Positions 20,748-30,295 are shown, counted from the stretch's first letter. The stretch is DNA of 64,000 nucleotides from Hyphomicrobiaceae bacterium (GCA_025351355.1 JANXWC010000192.1:31900-95899); one strand, 5' to 3'. Notes: generated by a model from the sequence alone, not told the origin. Made by a program: numbers and translations.

Positions 20748-20771
20748 GTAGCTGTTCTGACGGACAGCTAC
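20748..20771. promoter_or_regulatory. Short hairpin in the gyrA-tcuA gap
   Basis: A perfect 8-bp inverted repeat (GTAGCTGT / ACAGCTAC) with an 8-nt loop lies 33 bp before the tcuA start. No U-run follows, so it is not a standard terminator. It could be an operator or a leader hairpin. Confidence 0.3.
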
Positions 20772-20804
20772 ACTCCCGCTTGCAAGACGCTGGATAATTC
20801 GGCC

Positions 20805-22214
20805 ATGTCCCGGACGACCTCAAATCTGACGGAAAAATACGATGTCCTGGTGGTCGGCGGCGGCAACGCGGCGCTATGCGCGGCCATTGCAGCCCGGCAG
20901 AGCGGCGCGTCGGTATTGGTCGTCGAAGCCGCGCCGGAATTCTACCGGGGCGGCAACACCCGGCACACCCGCAACATGCGTTGCGCCCACGACAGTGCGA
21001 CCGAAACTCTGTCCGGTCCATATTCCGAAGACGAGTTCTGGGACGACCTGCTACTGGTGACGAACGGCAACACCAACGAGCAACTTGCCCGCTATATGAT
21101 TGCGCAATCCAAGGAGATGTTGACCTGGATCGCCGAACAGGGCGTGCGCTTCCAGCCGTCGCTCGGCGGCACGCTCAGCCTCGGCCGCACCAATTCGTTC
21201 TTTCTCGGCGGCGGGCGCGCCATGCTCAATGCGCTCTATCGCACGGCAACCCGGCTCGGCGTGGCCGTGACCTATGATGCCGAAGTCGTAGCGCTCGACA
21301 TCGATGGCGACCGCTTTCGTTCGGCGTCCATCGATCATGCCGGCCAACGCTACACAGTGGAGGCCCTGGCGCTGGTGGCGGCGTGCGGCGGGTTTGAGTC
21401 GAATTTGGAGTGGTTGCGCGAATCGTGGGGAGCGGCGGCGGATAATTTTCTTATCCGCGGCACACGCTACAATCGCGGCACCGTGCTGAAAATGCTGTTG
21501 TCTCAAGGCGTCGAGCCCATCGGGGACCCCACCCAATGCCACGCCGTCGCGATCGATGCGCGGGCACCGAAATTCGACGGCGGCATCATCACGCGCCTCG
21601 ATTGCGTGCCATTCGGCATCGTGGTCAACAAGCACGCACAGCGCTTCTACGATGAAGGCGAAGACGTCTGGCCCAAGCGCTATGCCATCTGGGGGCGACT
21701 GGTTGCAGCCCAACCTGACCAGATCGCCTACATCATCTTCGACGCGCCGAAGCTCGAGTTGTTTATGCCATCACTGTTCCCGGCTATTGCCGCCGAAAGC
21801 ATCGGCGAACTCGCGACAAAACTCACACTCGATCCGGCGGTGTTGGTCTCAACAGTCGATAAATTCAACGCCGCCGTTCAGGACGGCAAGTTCGATCCTC
21901 AGGTTCTCGATGATTGTAAAACCGTGGGGTTATCGCCGCCCAAGAGCCATTGGGCCCAACGGATCAATCAGCCGCCCTATTACGCCTACCCGGTTCGGCC
22001 CGGCATTACATTCACCTATCTCGGTACGCGCGTGAACCGCGATGCGCGGATGCTCATGCGCGACGGCGGCGCCAGCGACAATATGTTTGCTGCCGGCGAG
22101 ATCATGGCGGGCAATGTGCTGGGCAGCGGCTATGCCGCGGGCATCGGCATGACCATCGGCAGCGTCTTCGGGCGCATCGCAGGACAAGAGGCAGCAAAGC
22201 GTGCACGCACCTGA
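20805..22214 (+). CDS. tcuA: FAD-dependent tricarballylate dehydrogenase-like protein TcuA
   Basis: Flavoprotein of the fumarate reductase/succinate dehydrogenase family. The N-terminal dinucleotide fold is VLVVGGGNAALCAAIAARQS (residues 13-32). GGRAMLNALYRTA lies in the middle, and the C-terminal flavin loop is NMFAAGEIMAGNVLGSGYAAG. The pairing with a TcuB-type protein, with a 14-bp overlap, identifies it as TcuA-like, which in Salmonella oxidises tricarballylate to cis-aconitate. The transporter TcuC and regulator TcuR are absent here, so the substrate could be another tricarboxylate or dicarboxylate. Confidence 0.88.
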   Translation: MSRTTSNLTEKYDVLVVGGGNAALCAAIAARQSGASVLVVEAAPEFYRGGNTRHTRNMRCAHDSATETLSGPYSEDEFWDDLLLVTNGNTNEQLARYMIAQSKEMLTWIAEQGVRFQPSLGGTLSLGRTNSFFLGGGRAMLNALYRTATRLGVAVTYDAEVVALDIDGDRFRSASIDHAGQRYTVEALALVAACGGFESNLEWLRESWGAAADNFLIRGTRYNRGTVLKMLLSQGVEPIGDPTQCHAVAIDARAPKFDGGIITRLDCVPFGIVVNKHAQRFYDEGEDVWPKRYAIWGRLVAAQPDQIAYIIFDAPKLELFMPSLFPAIAAESIGELATKLTLDPAVLVSTVDKFNAAVQDGKFDPQVLDDCKTVGLSPPKSHWAQRINQPPYYAYPVRPGITFTYLGTRVNRDARMLMRDGGASDNMFAAGEIMAGNVLGSGYAAGIGMTIGSVFGRIAGQEAAKRART

Positions 22215-23328
22215 TCATCCGTTAGCCGCGACCCATGCCTCAGCTGCTTTGGCGGAGGCCGATCGTCTCATGACCGTGTGCAATTCCTGCCGCTACTGCG
22301 AAGGTCTGTGCGCGGTATTTCCGGCTATGGAAATGCGTCGTTCGTTCGGCGACGGCGACCTCGATTATCTCGCCAATCTCTGCCACAGCTGCGGCGCCTG
22401 TTATGTCGACTGCCAGTTCTCGCCGCCCCACGAATTCAACGTCAATGTTCCCAAGGTGCTTGCCGAAGTACGCGGCGACAGCTACGCGACGTACGCTTGG
22501 CCCCAGGTGCTGGCCCCGCTGTTCAGACGCAACGGATTGGCGCTCAGTTTCATGTGCGTGTTCTGCATCGCCGTCTCGTTCGGGTGGCTCGCCGTTGGCC
22601 CCGACGCCAGCGCAATCTTCGCCATCCACACGGGCCCTGGAGCCTTCTACGAACTGATGCCGCACAACACGATGGCCGTGATGTTCGGGGCAGCGTTTGC
22701 TTTTTCGATTTTTGCCATCACGATGAGTGCACGCAATTTCTGGCGCGCGATCGGTCCGGCGCCGGCAAACGCTGGTGTCGTCCCATCTGTTTGGCAAGCC
22801 ATGCAGGATGCCGGTCGGCTTCGCTACCTGGACGGCGGCGGCGCCGGTTGCGAGGTTACATCGGCGCCCGATCGGCGGCGTTTGTTTCATCACATGACGT
22901 TCTATGGATTTTTACTGTGCTTCGCCGCGACCTCGGTCGGTACGCTCTATCACTATCTTCTGGCCCGCGAGGCACCCTATCCCTGGTACGACCTGCCTGT
23001 CGTTCTCGGAGCTTTGGGCGGCTTGGGCTTGTTAGTGGGACCGGTGGGATTGCTCACACAGAGAAAAGCACGCGATCCAGCCGTGCGCGCTGAAACACAC
23101 CGTGGATTGGACACAGCCTTTCTTGTGATGTTGTTTTTAACCAGCGCCACTGGCTTTGCTGTACTGCTGCTGCGGGCAACACCTGCCCTGGGCGTTACGC
23201 TCGTTATTCATCTGGGCGTGGTGATGGCGCTGTTTCTGACCCTGCCATATGGCAAGTTCGTACACGGCATATATCGGTATCTCGCGCTCGTCCGGCACGC
23301 GCAGGAGCGCGCGGCGCACAAACACTGA
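22201..23328 (+). CDS. tcuB: TcuB-type iron-sulfur/cytochrome-like membrane protein
   Basis: Electron-transfer partner that reoxidises TcuA's flavin and passes electrons to the quinone pool. Two cysteine clusters lie near the N-terminus, CNSCRYCEGLC and CHSCGACYVDC. About six transmembrane segments follow from residue 110 on, including the stretch RRLFHHMTFYGFLLCFAATS with possible heme-ligand histidines. Translational coupling to tcuA is likely, because the start lies inside the tcuA end. The length of 375 residues fits the family. Confidence 0.9.
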   Translation: MHAPDHPLAATHASAALAEADRLMTVCNSCRYCEGLCAVFPAMEMRRSFGDGDLDYLANLCHSCGACYVDCQFSPPHEFNVNVPKVLAEVRGDSYATYAWPQVLAPLFRRNGLALSFMCVFCIAVSFGWLAVGPDASAIFAIHTGPGAFYELMPHNTMAVMFGAAFAFSIFAITMSARNFWRAIGPAPANAGVVPSVWQAMQDAGRLRYLDGGGAGCEVTSAPDRRRLFHHMTFYGFLLCFAATSVGTLYHYLLAREAPYPWYDLPVVLGALGGLGLLVGPVGLLTQRKARDPAVRAETHRGLDTAFLVMLFLTSATGFAVLLLRATPALGVTLVIHLGVVMALFLTLPYGKFVHGIYRYLALVRHAQERAAHKH

Positions 23329-23415
23329 ATCCGTTCTTGGTCGCGCTCAAACAATGACCGATGCCAGCTCCAATGCCGCTACTGATGAGCCGGCATTTTT
23401 GGCCGACGGTAAAGG

Positions 23416-24300
23416 CTATTGTTTCGCGGCGGCGGACTTTTGCTTATACAGGCTTTCCTCGAAGGCTTTTTCGAGCGACGTGATGTAAGCTCCGAACTCA
23501 CCTGGCCTGACGAACGGATTAGGCGCGCCGGCAGCAAGTTTTGCTCGCTTATCCTGCATGCCGTACATTTCCGGATGAGGCGCCAGCAAAATATCTGGCT
23601 GCACGGTGTGCGCCCAGGCAAACGTTTTACGATAATCTTCGACGATGGTCGGATGCGTCGGCGCGCCGACGAGCTGATTGAGTGCGACCGTCGCACTGCA
23701 GAAAAATACGATCGAGCGCGGATTGGCGCCCTCTTTCACACTTGTTGTCCAGCTCGTGCAGCCCGGCGAGTGACCGGGCGTGGCATGGGCGGTCAGCGTC
23801 ACGCCGCCAAGGCTGACGGTGTCGCCCTCCTTGACGGTGCGATCGACTTTGACAGCCGGAAATTTCAACTCTGCTGCGGTTTCGCGTCCTGGATAATAGC
23901 CGCCCTCCAGCAGTGGCTTATCGGCTGCTCCGGAGATCAACAGGGCGCCTGTCAGCTGCTTCAATTCGGCAAGTCCACCCGTGTGGTCGATATGGGCGTG
24001 CGTGTTGATGAGAAATTTAATGTCGCCAAGTTTGAAACCGAGTTTTTCGATGCTGCTTCTGATTTGCGAGGTCGCTTCCGGCATCGCGGTATCGATCAGG
24101 ATATGGCCCTCGCGCGTCGTCACCAGATAGACGGCGAGCCCGTTGGTGCCGACGTAGTGAATGTTGTCGATAATGGTGAACGGCTCGGTCGGCTTGTTCC
24201 AGGCGATAGTGGCCTTTTCGAGCAATTCCTTCAACGATTGTGCTGAACTACTGGTCACTGGAAAGATCAGGCCCAAGACGATTGCAAGAACAAGGCGCAT
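23416..24300 (-). CDS. Subclass B3-like metallo-beta-lactamase
   Basis: Exported (signal peptide MRLVLAIVLGLIFPVTSSSA) metallo-beta-lactamase-fold hydrolase of 294 residues. The zinc ligands are arranged as in B3 enzymes: His101-x-His103-x-Asp105-His106 in NTHAHIDHTGG, His177 in ATPGHSPGCTSW, and His242 in LLAPHPEMYG. The cysteine ligand of B1 enzymes at the His177-distal site is not used. PFTIIDNIHYVGTNGLAVYL near residue 40 is also B3-like. The start has GGAGA upstream and is the only one giving a clean signal peptide. A true beta-lactamase is likely but not certain, since some B3-like proteins act on other lactams or lactones. Confidence 0.8.
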   Translation of the reverse strand: MRLVLAIVLGLIFPVTSSSAQSLKELLEKATIAWNKPTEPFTIIDNIHYVGTNGLAVYLVTTREGHILIDTAMPEATSQIRSSIEKLGFKLGDIKFLINTHAHIDHTGGLAELKQLTGALLISGAADKPLLEGGYYPGRETAAELKFPAVKVDRTVKEGDTVSLGGVTLTAHATPGHSPGCTSWTTSVKEGANPRSIVFFCSATVALNQLVGAPTHPTIVEDYRKTFAWAHTVQPDILLAPHPEMYGMQDKRAKLAAGAPNPFVRPGEFGAYITSLEKAFEESLYKQKSAAAKQ

Positions 24301-24342
24301 GGTTTCTCCAACAAAGGCGCTCAATACACTCAAATTTTGTAA

Positions 24343-24369
24343 CCCTTGCGATCACGGCGATCGCAAGGG
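24343..24369 (-). terminator. Terminator of the ABC importer operon
   Basis: A perfect 11-bp stem (CCCTTGCGATC / GATCGCAAGGG) with a 5-nt loop lies 18 bp after the stop at 24388. On the minus strand it is followed by TTACAAAATTTG. Stem strength is high but the U-run is weak. Confidence 0.65.
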
Positions 24370-24387
24370 CAACGAGATGTATGCCAA

Positions 24388-25602
24388 TCAGAACGTCAGC
24401 CCGTTCTTAACGACGACCCAGCGGCCCTTCTGCACCTGCTGCACGGATGTGATGGTGCTGGCGAGATGATTGGTCTTGGAGAACTTGGTGACGGGTGATC
24501 CGAAGATGTCCTGGAAGCCATCGCCGGATTCGAGTGCCGTGAGCACCTTCTGTCCGGTCAGGTCCTTGCCCGCCAGCTTTACGTAATGTGCGAACGTCGT
24601 CACCACATTGTAACCGATGATGGCTTGTGTGTTCGGCGTTGCATTGAACGCGGCACGATAGGTATCGACCCAGGCCTTGATCTTGCCCTTGGCCGTATCT
24701 TCATAGGGAACTTCGAAACCACCGGCCGCGTAGAGCCCTTCCACGACTTCTTTGCCCAGCGCCGGCACATCGATCACGTTGACCGGGGTCGCACCGAGAA
24801 AAGCGGGTGACCAGCCGAGCTTTTTGGCTTCACCCATGATGCCGATCGGTTCGCGGATCACGCCGCCGATGACAACGAGGTCGCAGCCGTCAGACTTGAG
24901 TTTGGCGACCGGTGCGCTGAAGTCGGATGTGCCGCGCTTGTAGCTGGTCACCGACGCCGGCGTGATCTTCATCGCCGCGAGTTGCTGCGTGAAGCCATCA
25001 AGCACGTTCTTGCCGTACTCGTCATCCTGAGAAATGACGCAAGGTTTGGTGAACTTTTTCTCCGTCATCATGTATTTGACGGCTGCACGGGTGCTTTCAA
25101 CGTAGGGCAGAAGGTTGTTGAATTTCAGCCGCTCCTGCGGTTTCGCCGGATCAAACTTGAATGTGAATTCGGCAGCCGTGAGCGGGAACAGATGCAGCAC
25201 ACCAGCGTCCAATACGATGTCTTGTGCTGCAGCGACCGTCGGAGACCCCATCGACCCGAGGTTGGCGAAGATTTTGTCCTTCTCCAACATCTTCTGCGTG
25301 GCGAGAACCGCCTTTTTCGGATCATAACCGCTGTCTTCCAAGATCAAGCGCAATTTGCGCCCGTTGATGCCGCCGGCTAAATTGATCTCATCCACGGCGA
25401 ACTTCATGCCGTTGGCCACTGCGACACCCCAACCCTTGATCGGTCCGGATAGGTCCTGATGGGTGCCAATGACGATCTCCGTAGCGGAGATGCCCTGGTC
25501 GGTAACTTTGGTTGCCGCCGGCGTCTGGGCCATTGCGGGGATCGCCAGGGCCGCCATCGATACCGTCGATAGTGCCAATTTCCTTATCGCTATGTTGGGC
25601 AT
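24388..25602 (-). CDS. ABC transporter substrate-binding protein, branched-chain amino acid/aromatic acid type
   Basis: Periplasmic type I solute receptor (Peripla_BP_6/LivK-like). Signal peptide MPNIAIRKLALSTVSMAALA with a cleavage near AMAQTP. Typical blocks are IVIGTHQDLSGPIKGWGVAV, ILEDSGYDPKKAV and AAGGFEVPYEDTAK. Last gene of a six-gene operon (livH-M-G-F, acyl-CoA ligase, this gene). The start has CCAAGGAGA upstream. The ligase next door points to a carboxylic acid substrate such as a fatty or aromatic acid rather than an amino acid, but that is inference. Confidence 0.9.
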   Translation of the reverse strand: MPNIAIRKLALSTVSMAALAIPAMAQTPAATKVTDQGISATEIVIGTHQDLSGPIKGWGVAVANGMKFAVDEINLAGGINGRKLRLILEDSGYDPKKAVLATQKMLEKDKIFANLGSMGSPTVAAAQDIVLDAGVLHLFPLTAAEFTFKFDPAKPQERLKFNNLLPYVESTRAAVKYMMTEKKFTKPCVISQDDEYGKNVLDGFTQQLAAMKITPASVTSYKRGTSDFSAPVAKLKSDGCDLVVIGGVIREPIGIMGEAKKLGWSPAFLGATPVNVIDVPALGKEVVEGLYAAGGFEVPYEDTAKGKIKAWVDTYRAAFNATPNTQAIIGYNVVTTFAHYVKLAGKDLTGQKVLTALESGDGFQDIFGSPVTKFSKTNHLASTITSVQQVQKGRWVVVKNGLTF

Positions 25603-25675
25603 TGCGTCTCTCCTTGGTGGTTTTTGTGTTGTTGTATTGTCTTTTGTTTTGCTTTTCTGCTCGATTTTGGTGGCG

Positions 25676-27514
25676 TCAACTGGCCATGCGATCACCATAC
25701 ATGGCTGAGATTGCGGGTGCATATTTCTTGTTCACCAAACCACGCTTGAGTTTCATGGTCGGGGTTAGTTCTTCGTCCTCCGGGGTCAACTGCTGTTCGA
25801 TCAAGTAGAATTTCTTGATCGTTTCGACACGAGCGAAATTGGCGTTGACCTTTTCGATCTCGCTCCAGATCAACTCTTGCACCTGGGGCGCGCGACATAG
25901 GCTGGCGTAGTTCGTGAAGGGAATATGGAGATCCTGCGCATATTTCTCGACATTCTCCTGATCGATCATGACGAGGCAGGTGAGGAACGGCCGCTTATCG
26001 CCGATCACCACGGCGTCGGAGATATAAGGCGAAAATTTCAGCTGGTTCTCGATCTCGCTCGGGGTGATGTTTTTGCCACCCGCCGTGATGATGATGTCCT
26101 TCATACGATCGGTGATTTTGACGTAGCCTTCGTTATCGATCGCGCCGACATCACCGGTGTGTAGCCAGCCGTCCTTATCGATGGTTTCGGCGGTCTTCTG
26201 CGGCTGGTTGAGATACCCCTTGAACACGATATCACCCCGCACCAGGATTTCATTTTCCGGCGACAACTTCACTTCCGCCCAAGGCACAACCTTGCCGATG
26301 GTCCCCAATTTGATGCGATCCATCGTCATGGAGGTGGCGACGCCGCAGTTCTCTGTCTGACCATAGACCTCGAACATATCCATCCCAAGCGACAAGTACC
26401 AGCGCACGAGATCGGGTGAGATCGGCGCCGCCCCCGTGAACAATCGCTTGGCGCGATCGATACCAAGCATTTTTCGAATATTGCGCAGCACCAGCCAATA
26501 GCCAACCTGATTGGCCAGTCGCAGTCCCAACGGTGGCGAGCGCCCTTCCAGTTTGGCGTCGGCAACTTTTTCGCCGACTGAAATGGCCTTAGCATAAGCC
26601 CACTTCTCCAGCGGCGTTGCGTCTTTCAGCGCGATCATGGTGGACGAGTAGAACTTCTCCCAGATCCGTGGCACTGCCAGAAATGCCGAAGGTTGCACTT
26701 CGCGAATGTTGTCGGGCACGGTCTCCGGGCTCTCGGCAAAGTTCATGATTGAGCCGGTGGCGACCGAATAGTAATAGCCACCGATGCGCTCGGCGACATG
26801 ACAAAGCGGCAGGAACAGCAGCCGTTCCTCTCGCCTTTCAATGGGGAAAAGTGTTTCCGCGTGCTTCATCTGCGTGGTGACGTTTTTGTTGGTCAGCATC
26901 GCGCCCTTGGGCGGTCCAGTGGTGCCTGACGTATAGACCAGCATCGCCACGTCGTCGGCCGTGCGGCTGTCTACCAGTTGCTGGAACAAGGCTTCGCGAT
27001 CCTTGCGGTGTTCACGACCGAGCGCCACGAGTGCCTCGAGTGTCAGGGCCATCGGATCTGTGAACGACTGCAGGCCGTCGGCATCGAAAATAATGATGCG
27101 TTCCAGTTTAGAGCAGCGCGCGCGCGCTTCGAGCACTTTGTCGAGTTGCTCATCATCCTCGACAAAAACTACCTTGGAGCCTGAGTCATTCAGCAGGTAC
27201 TCCACCTGCTTGATCGAGTCAGTCGGATAGATCCCTGACGAAACGCCTCCCGCGCACAACGTCGCCATATCAGCGTAGCACCACTCCACATTGGTATTGG
27301 CTATGATCGACGCCACGTCGCCCGGCGCAAAGCCGAGTGCGTTGAGCCCGTACGTGATGTCGCGAACTGTGGTGAACCAATCCGCCCAAGTAATCGTGCG
27401 CCAGACCCCCTGTTCCTTCTCCCGCATGGCGGTGCGGCGGGCGCGCGCCTCGACCCCGAGCAGGAAGCTCTTGGCGACCGTGTCGGCGACAGTAATTTTC
27501 GATTTCTTGGCCAT
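25676..27514 (-). CDS. AMP-dependent acyl-CoA ligase (long-chain type)
   Basis: ANL superfamily enzyme that activates a carboxylic acid to its acyl-CoA through an acyl-adenylate. The AMP/ATP motif is YTSGTTGPPKGAML (about residues 178-191), with EVYGQTENCG later and GWLHTGDVGAIDNEGYVKITD and RMKDIIITAGGKNITPSEIE in the C-terminal lid. The length of 612 residues and the insertion pattern match the FAA1/COG1022 class more than benzoate-type ligases. It is 14 bp from livF and 73 bp before the receptor gene, so it probably traps the imported acid. Start at the Met ending at 27514, with GAAGG upstream. Confidence 0.9.
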   Translation of the reverse strand: MAKKSKITVADTVAKSFLLGVEARARRTAMREKEQGVWRTITWADWFTTVRDITYGLNALGFAPGDVASIIANTNVEWCYADMATLCAGGVSSGIYPTDSIKQVEYLLNDSGSKVVFVEDDEQLDKVLEARARCSKLERIIIFDADGLQSFTDPMALTLEALVALGREHRKDREALFQQLVDSRTADDVAMLVYTSGTTGPPKGAMLTNKNVTTQMKHAETLFPIERREERLLFLPLCHVAERIGGYYYSVATGSIMNFAESPETVPDNIREVQPSAFLAVPRIWEKFYSSTMIALKDATPLEKWAYAKAISVGEKVADAKLEGRSPPLGLRLANQVGYWLVLRNIRKMLGIDRAKRLFTGAAPISPDLVRWYLSLGMDMFEVYGQTENCGVATSMTMDRIKLGTIGKVVPWAEVKLSPENEILVRGDIVFKGYLNQPQKTAETIDKDGWLHTGDVGAIDNEGYVKITDRMKDIIITAGGKNITPSEIENQLKFSPYISDAVVIGDKRPFLTCLVMIDQENVEKYAQDLHIPFTNYASLCRAPQVQELIWSEIEKVNANFARVETIKKFYLIEQQLTPEDEELTPTMKLKRGLVNKKYAPAISAMYGDRMAS

Positions 27515-27528
27515 AATGCCTTCGCCCT

Positions 27529-28356
27529 TTACCGCCACGTCTTCTTGCGTTTCCAGCGGCGTTCGCCGCGGGCGCTTTCATCCTTGGCGCCGAGATAAAA
27601 TTCCTGAATGTCCTTGCTGGCCATCAAGCGTTCGCAGGTGTCGGCCATAACGATGCGGCCGACCTCGATGACATAGCCGTAGTGCGCGAGTTCGAGCGCC
27701 ATGCGCGCGTTCTGCTCGACCAGCAGGATCGACACGCCTTCTTCGGCATTGACGCGTTTTACGATGCCGAAGATCTCTTTGACGAGCAGTGGCGACAGCC
27801 CCAGCGACGGCTCATCGAGCAAGAGCAGCTTCGGCCGGTTCATCAGCGCACGGCTGAGCGACAGCATCTGCTGCTCGCCACCGGAGAGCTGTCCAGCCGG
27901 CTGTTCCAGACGCTCTTTGAGGCGTGGGAAATAGCTGTAAATGCGCTCGAGATCACCGGGGATGGCGCGGCGGTCGCGCCGCGTGTAGGCGCCCATCATG
28001 AGGTTCTCGCGCACCGACAGGAATGGAAACACTTCGCGGCCCTCCGGAACGTGGCTCAATCCCATCCGCACGATGCGATCGGCATCCAGGCGCTGGATCG
28101 GCTGCCCCTCGAACTCGATTGTCCCCTTGAGAGGATCGAGCACACCGGAAATGGTTTTGAGGATGGTCGTCTTGCCCGCGCCGTTGGCTCCGAGCACAGT
28201 GACGATCTGGCCGCGCGGCACTTCCAGGCTGACGCCCCGGATCGCCATGATCGGCCCGTAGTAACTTTCGATGTTTGAAACTTTGAGTATCGGGGCAGCA
28301 CTGGGCGACGCCGAAGCCGCCGGTCGTTCTGCGGTGGTACTCGCAATCGTATCCAT
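27529..28356 (-). CDS. livF: ABC transporter ATP-binding protein LivF
   Basis: One of the two ATPases of the HAAT-family importer. Walker A is GANGAGKTTILK, the signature is LSGGEQQMLSLSRALM and Walker B is LLLLDEPSLGLSP. A Ser/Ala/Pro-rich N-terminal extension of about 25 residues precedes the domain. The frame opens at a TTG 15 bases upstream, but the ATG ending at 28356 has GGAAAG seven bases before it and is preferred. A basic C-terminal tail (ERRWKRKKTWR) is unusual. Confidence 0.93.
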   Translation of the reverse strand: MDTIASTTAERPAASASPSAAPILKVSNIESYYGPIMAIRGVSLEVPRGQIVTVLGANGAGKTTILKTISGVLDPLKGTIEFEGQPIQRLDADRIVRMGLSHVPEGREVFPFLSVRENLMMGAYTRRDRRAIPGDLERIYSYFPRLKERLEQPAGQLSGGEQQMLSLSRALMNRPKLLLLDEPSLGLSPLLVKEIFGIVKRVNAEEGVSILLVEQNARMALELAHYGYVIEVGRIVMADTCERLMASKDIQEFYLGAKDESARGERRWKRKKTWR

Positions 28357-28374
28357 GAGCGGACTTTCCAAAGA

Positions 28375-29136
28375 TCAAGTTCCCAGATACGCCGCCACCA
28401 CATCCGGGTGGCGTTGCACTTCGTCGGCGGTACCGAGCGCGAGCACGCGCCCGTAGTTGAGCGCAAGCACCCGATCGGACACGCGGCGCACCAGGCTCAT
28501 GTCGTGTTCGACCATCAGCACGGTGATGCCGAGATCGTTCTTGATGTCGCGAATCCAGAAGCTCATGTCGTCGGTCTCCTCCACGTTGAGGCCGGACGAA
28601 GGTTCATCGAGCAGGATCAGCTTCGGCTTGGAGCATAGGGCACGCGCCACCTCTGTCACTTTGCGCACGCCATAGGGCAGACCGGCGATCAGCTTGTCTC
28701 GATAGGCCTGCAGGTCGAGGAACTCGATCACCTCTTCCACCTGCATGCGATGCTCACGCTCGGCGCGTTTCACGTTGGGCAGAAACAACATCTCCTGCCA
28801 CAACTGTGTACGACTATGGCAGTGCCGGCCGACGAGCAGGTTCGACAGCAGGCTGGCGTTCTCGAACAGTTCGATATTCTGGAAGGTGCGGGCGATGCCA
28901 AGCTGGGCGATTTTGTGGGCCGGTAGCTGGGTGATGTCCTGGCCGTCGAAAAACAGGCGCCCGGCAGTGGGGTTGTAGAGCCGCGAGATGAGATTGAAGA
29001 TCGATGTCTTGCCGGCGCCGTTGGGGCCGATGATGGTGAATACCTCGCCCTTCTGCACATCGAAGGTGACATCATCGACGGCCTTCAGGCCGCCGAACTG
29101 CAGCGACAGGTTCTCTACCTTGAACAAGCTCGTCAT
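28375..29136 (-). CDS. livG: ABC transporter ATP-binding protein LivG
   Basis: Second ATPase of the importer. Walker A is GPNGAGKTSIFN, and Walker B is LILLDEPSSGLN followed by the family's IRDIKNDLGITVLMVEHDMSLV. Instead of a textbook LSGGQ the signature region reads LPYGVRKVTEVARAL, which is normal for LivG proteins. It overlaps livM by 4 bp (ATGA), showing translational coupling. Confidence 0.93.
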   Translation of the reverse strand: MTSLFKVENLSLQFGGLKAVDDVTFDVQKGEVFTIIGPNGAGKTSIFNLISRLYNPTAGRLFFDGQDITQLPAHKIAQLGIARTFQNIELFENASLLSNLLVGRHCHSRTQLWQEMLFLPNVKRAEREHRMQVEEVIEFLDLQAYRDKLIAGLPYGVRKVTEVARALCSKPKLILLDEPSSGLNVEETDDMSFWIRDIKNDLGITVLMVEHDMSLVRRVSDRVLALNYGRVLALGTADEVQRHPDVVAAYLGT

Positions 29137-30284
29137 CGGTTGCGCTCCGATTTGACGTAGACCTTCTGACGCTTGAACGTCGATTTCTTGTAGAGCGGAA
29201 ACATCTGAAAAAAGAGCTTGATCTTCAGCCAGCGGCCATAGAGCCCGAACGGCTCGAACAGAATGAATAGCATGATAATGAGACCGTAGATGACGCCCTT
29301 GAGGCCGGCGGTGGACGTGAGGGCCTGCGTGCCGTCCTCCAGTGCCTTGACGCGTTCGGAGCCAGCGCCGAACGCCTGCGCCAGCGATCCGATCAGCAGC
29401 GGCACATCGTCCTTCAGTAACGTCAGCAACGGATCGATCATGATGATGAAAATGGCGCCGAGAATGGCGCCGTGCAGGCCGAGCGAGCCGCCGATGATGA
29501 TCACCATGATGAATTCGATGGAGAGTTGCAGGGTGAACATTTCCGGCGAGAGGAACGTCATTTTATGAGCGAACAAGGCGCCGGCAAAACCCGTGATGGC
29601 CGCACTCAGCCCGAAGGCGCGTACCTTCGTGGCGGCGATATCGACACCCATGCTGCGCGCCGCAGTTTCACTGTCGCGCACGGCAATAAAGGCCCGCCCG
29701 GTTGGAGACCGCATGATGTTGAGCGTTACAATGATCGTCACCGTCAGCACGCCGAGACACAGATAATAGAAATAATCACTGTTGCGGCCGATCTCCATAC
29801 CGAACAGTTCCAGCGTCTTCACCCGCATGCCTTCGTTGCCGTTGGTCACGCTCTCCCAGCGCGCCAGCAGTTCTTCGATGATGAAGGAAAACGAGATCGT
29901 CGCAATCAGCAGATAGATGCCGTGCAAGCGGAGCGCGGGAAAACCAACGAGCAGGCCGACGATGCCCGTCAGGACACCTGCCAGCAGAAAATAGGTAGCA
30001 AAGGTATAGCCGTGCGCCTGCATGAAGGCTGCGGTATAGGCGCCGATGGCCAGAAACGCCGCATGGCCAAGCGACGCCTGCCCCGTGAATCCAACCAGGA
30101 TCATCAACGATACGCCGACGAGTGCATAGATGAAGACGAACACGAGTTGGCTCAGCATATACGAGCTGACCACGGCGGGCGCGACAAGCAGCACCGCAAA
30201 GAGAGCGAGATAAGTCCACATCTGCCCCGCGTGCTGGAACAGGCGAATATCCTGGTCGTAGTTGGTCTTGAAGACGAAACGCAT
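29133..30284 (-). CDS. livM: ABC transporter permease LivM
   Basis: Integral membrane permease with about nine transmembrane segments. The LivM pattern shows in GFTGQASLGHAAFLAIGAYTAA and the coupling-loop region MRSPTGRAFIAVRDSETAARSMG. A 40-residue lysine-rich tail (KKSTFKRQKVYVKSERNR) extends past the last segment. Spacing of 11 bp to livH and a 4-bp overlap with livG place it in the operon. Confidence 0.93.
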   Translation of the reverse strand: MRFVFKTNYDQDIRLFQHAGQMWTYLALFAVLLVAPAVVSSYMLSQLVFVFIYALVGVSLMILVGFTGQASLGHAAFLAIGAYTAAFMQAHGYTFATYFLLAGVLTGIVGLLVGFPALRLHGIYLLIATISFSFIIEELLARWESVTNGNEGMRVKTLELFGMEIGRNSDYFYYLCLGVLTVTIIVTLNIMRSPTGRAFIAVRDSETAARSMGVDIAATKVRAFGLSAAITGFAGALFAHKMTFLSPEMFTLQLSIEFIMVIIIGGSLGLHGAILGAIFIIMIDPLLTLLKDDVPLLIGSLAQAFGAGSERVKALEDGTQALTSTAGLKGVIYGLIIMLFILFEPFGLYGRWLKIKLFFQMFPLYKKSTFKRQKVYVKSERNR

Positions 30285-30295
30285 GGCGTATCCGA

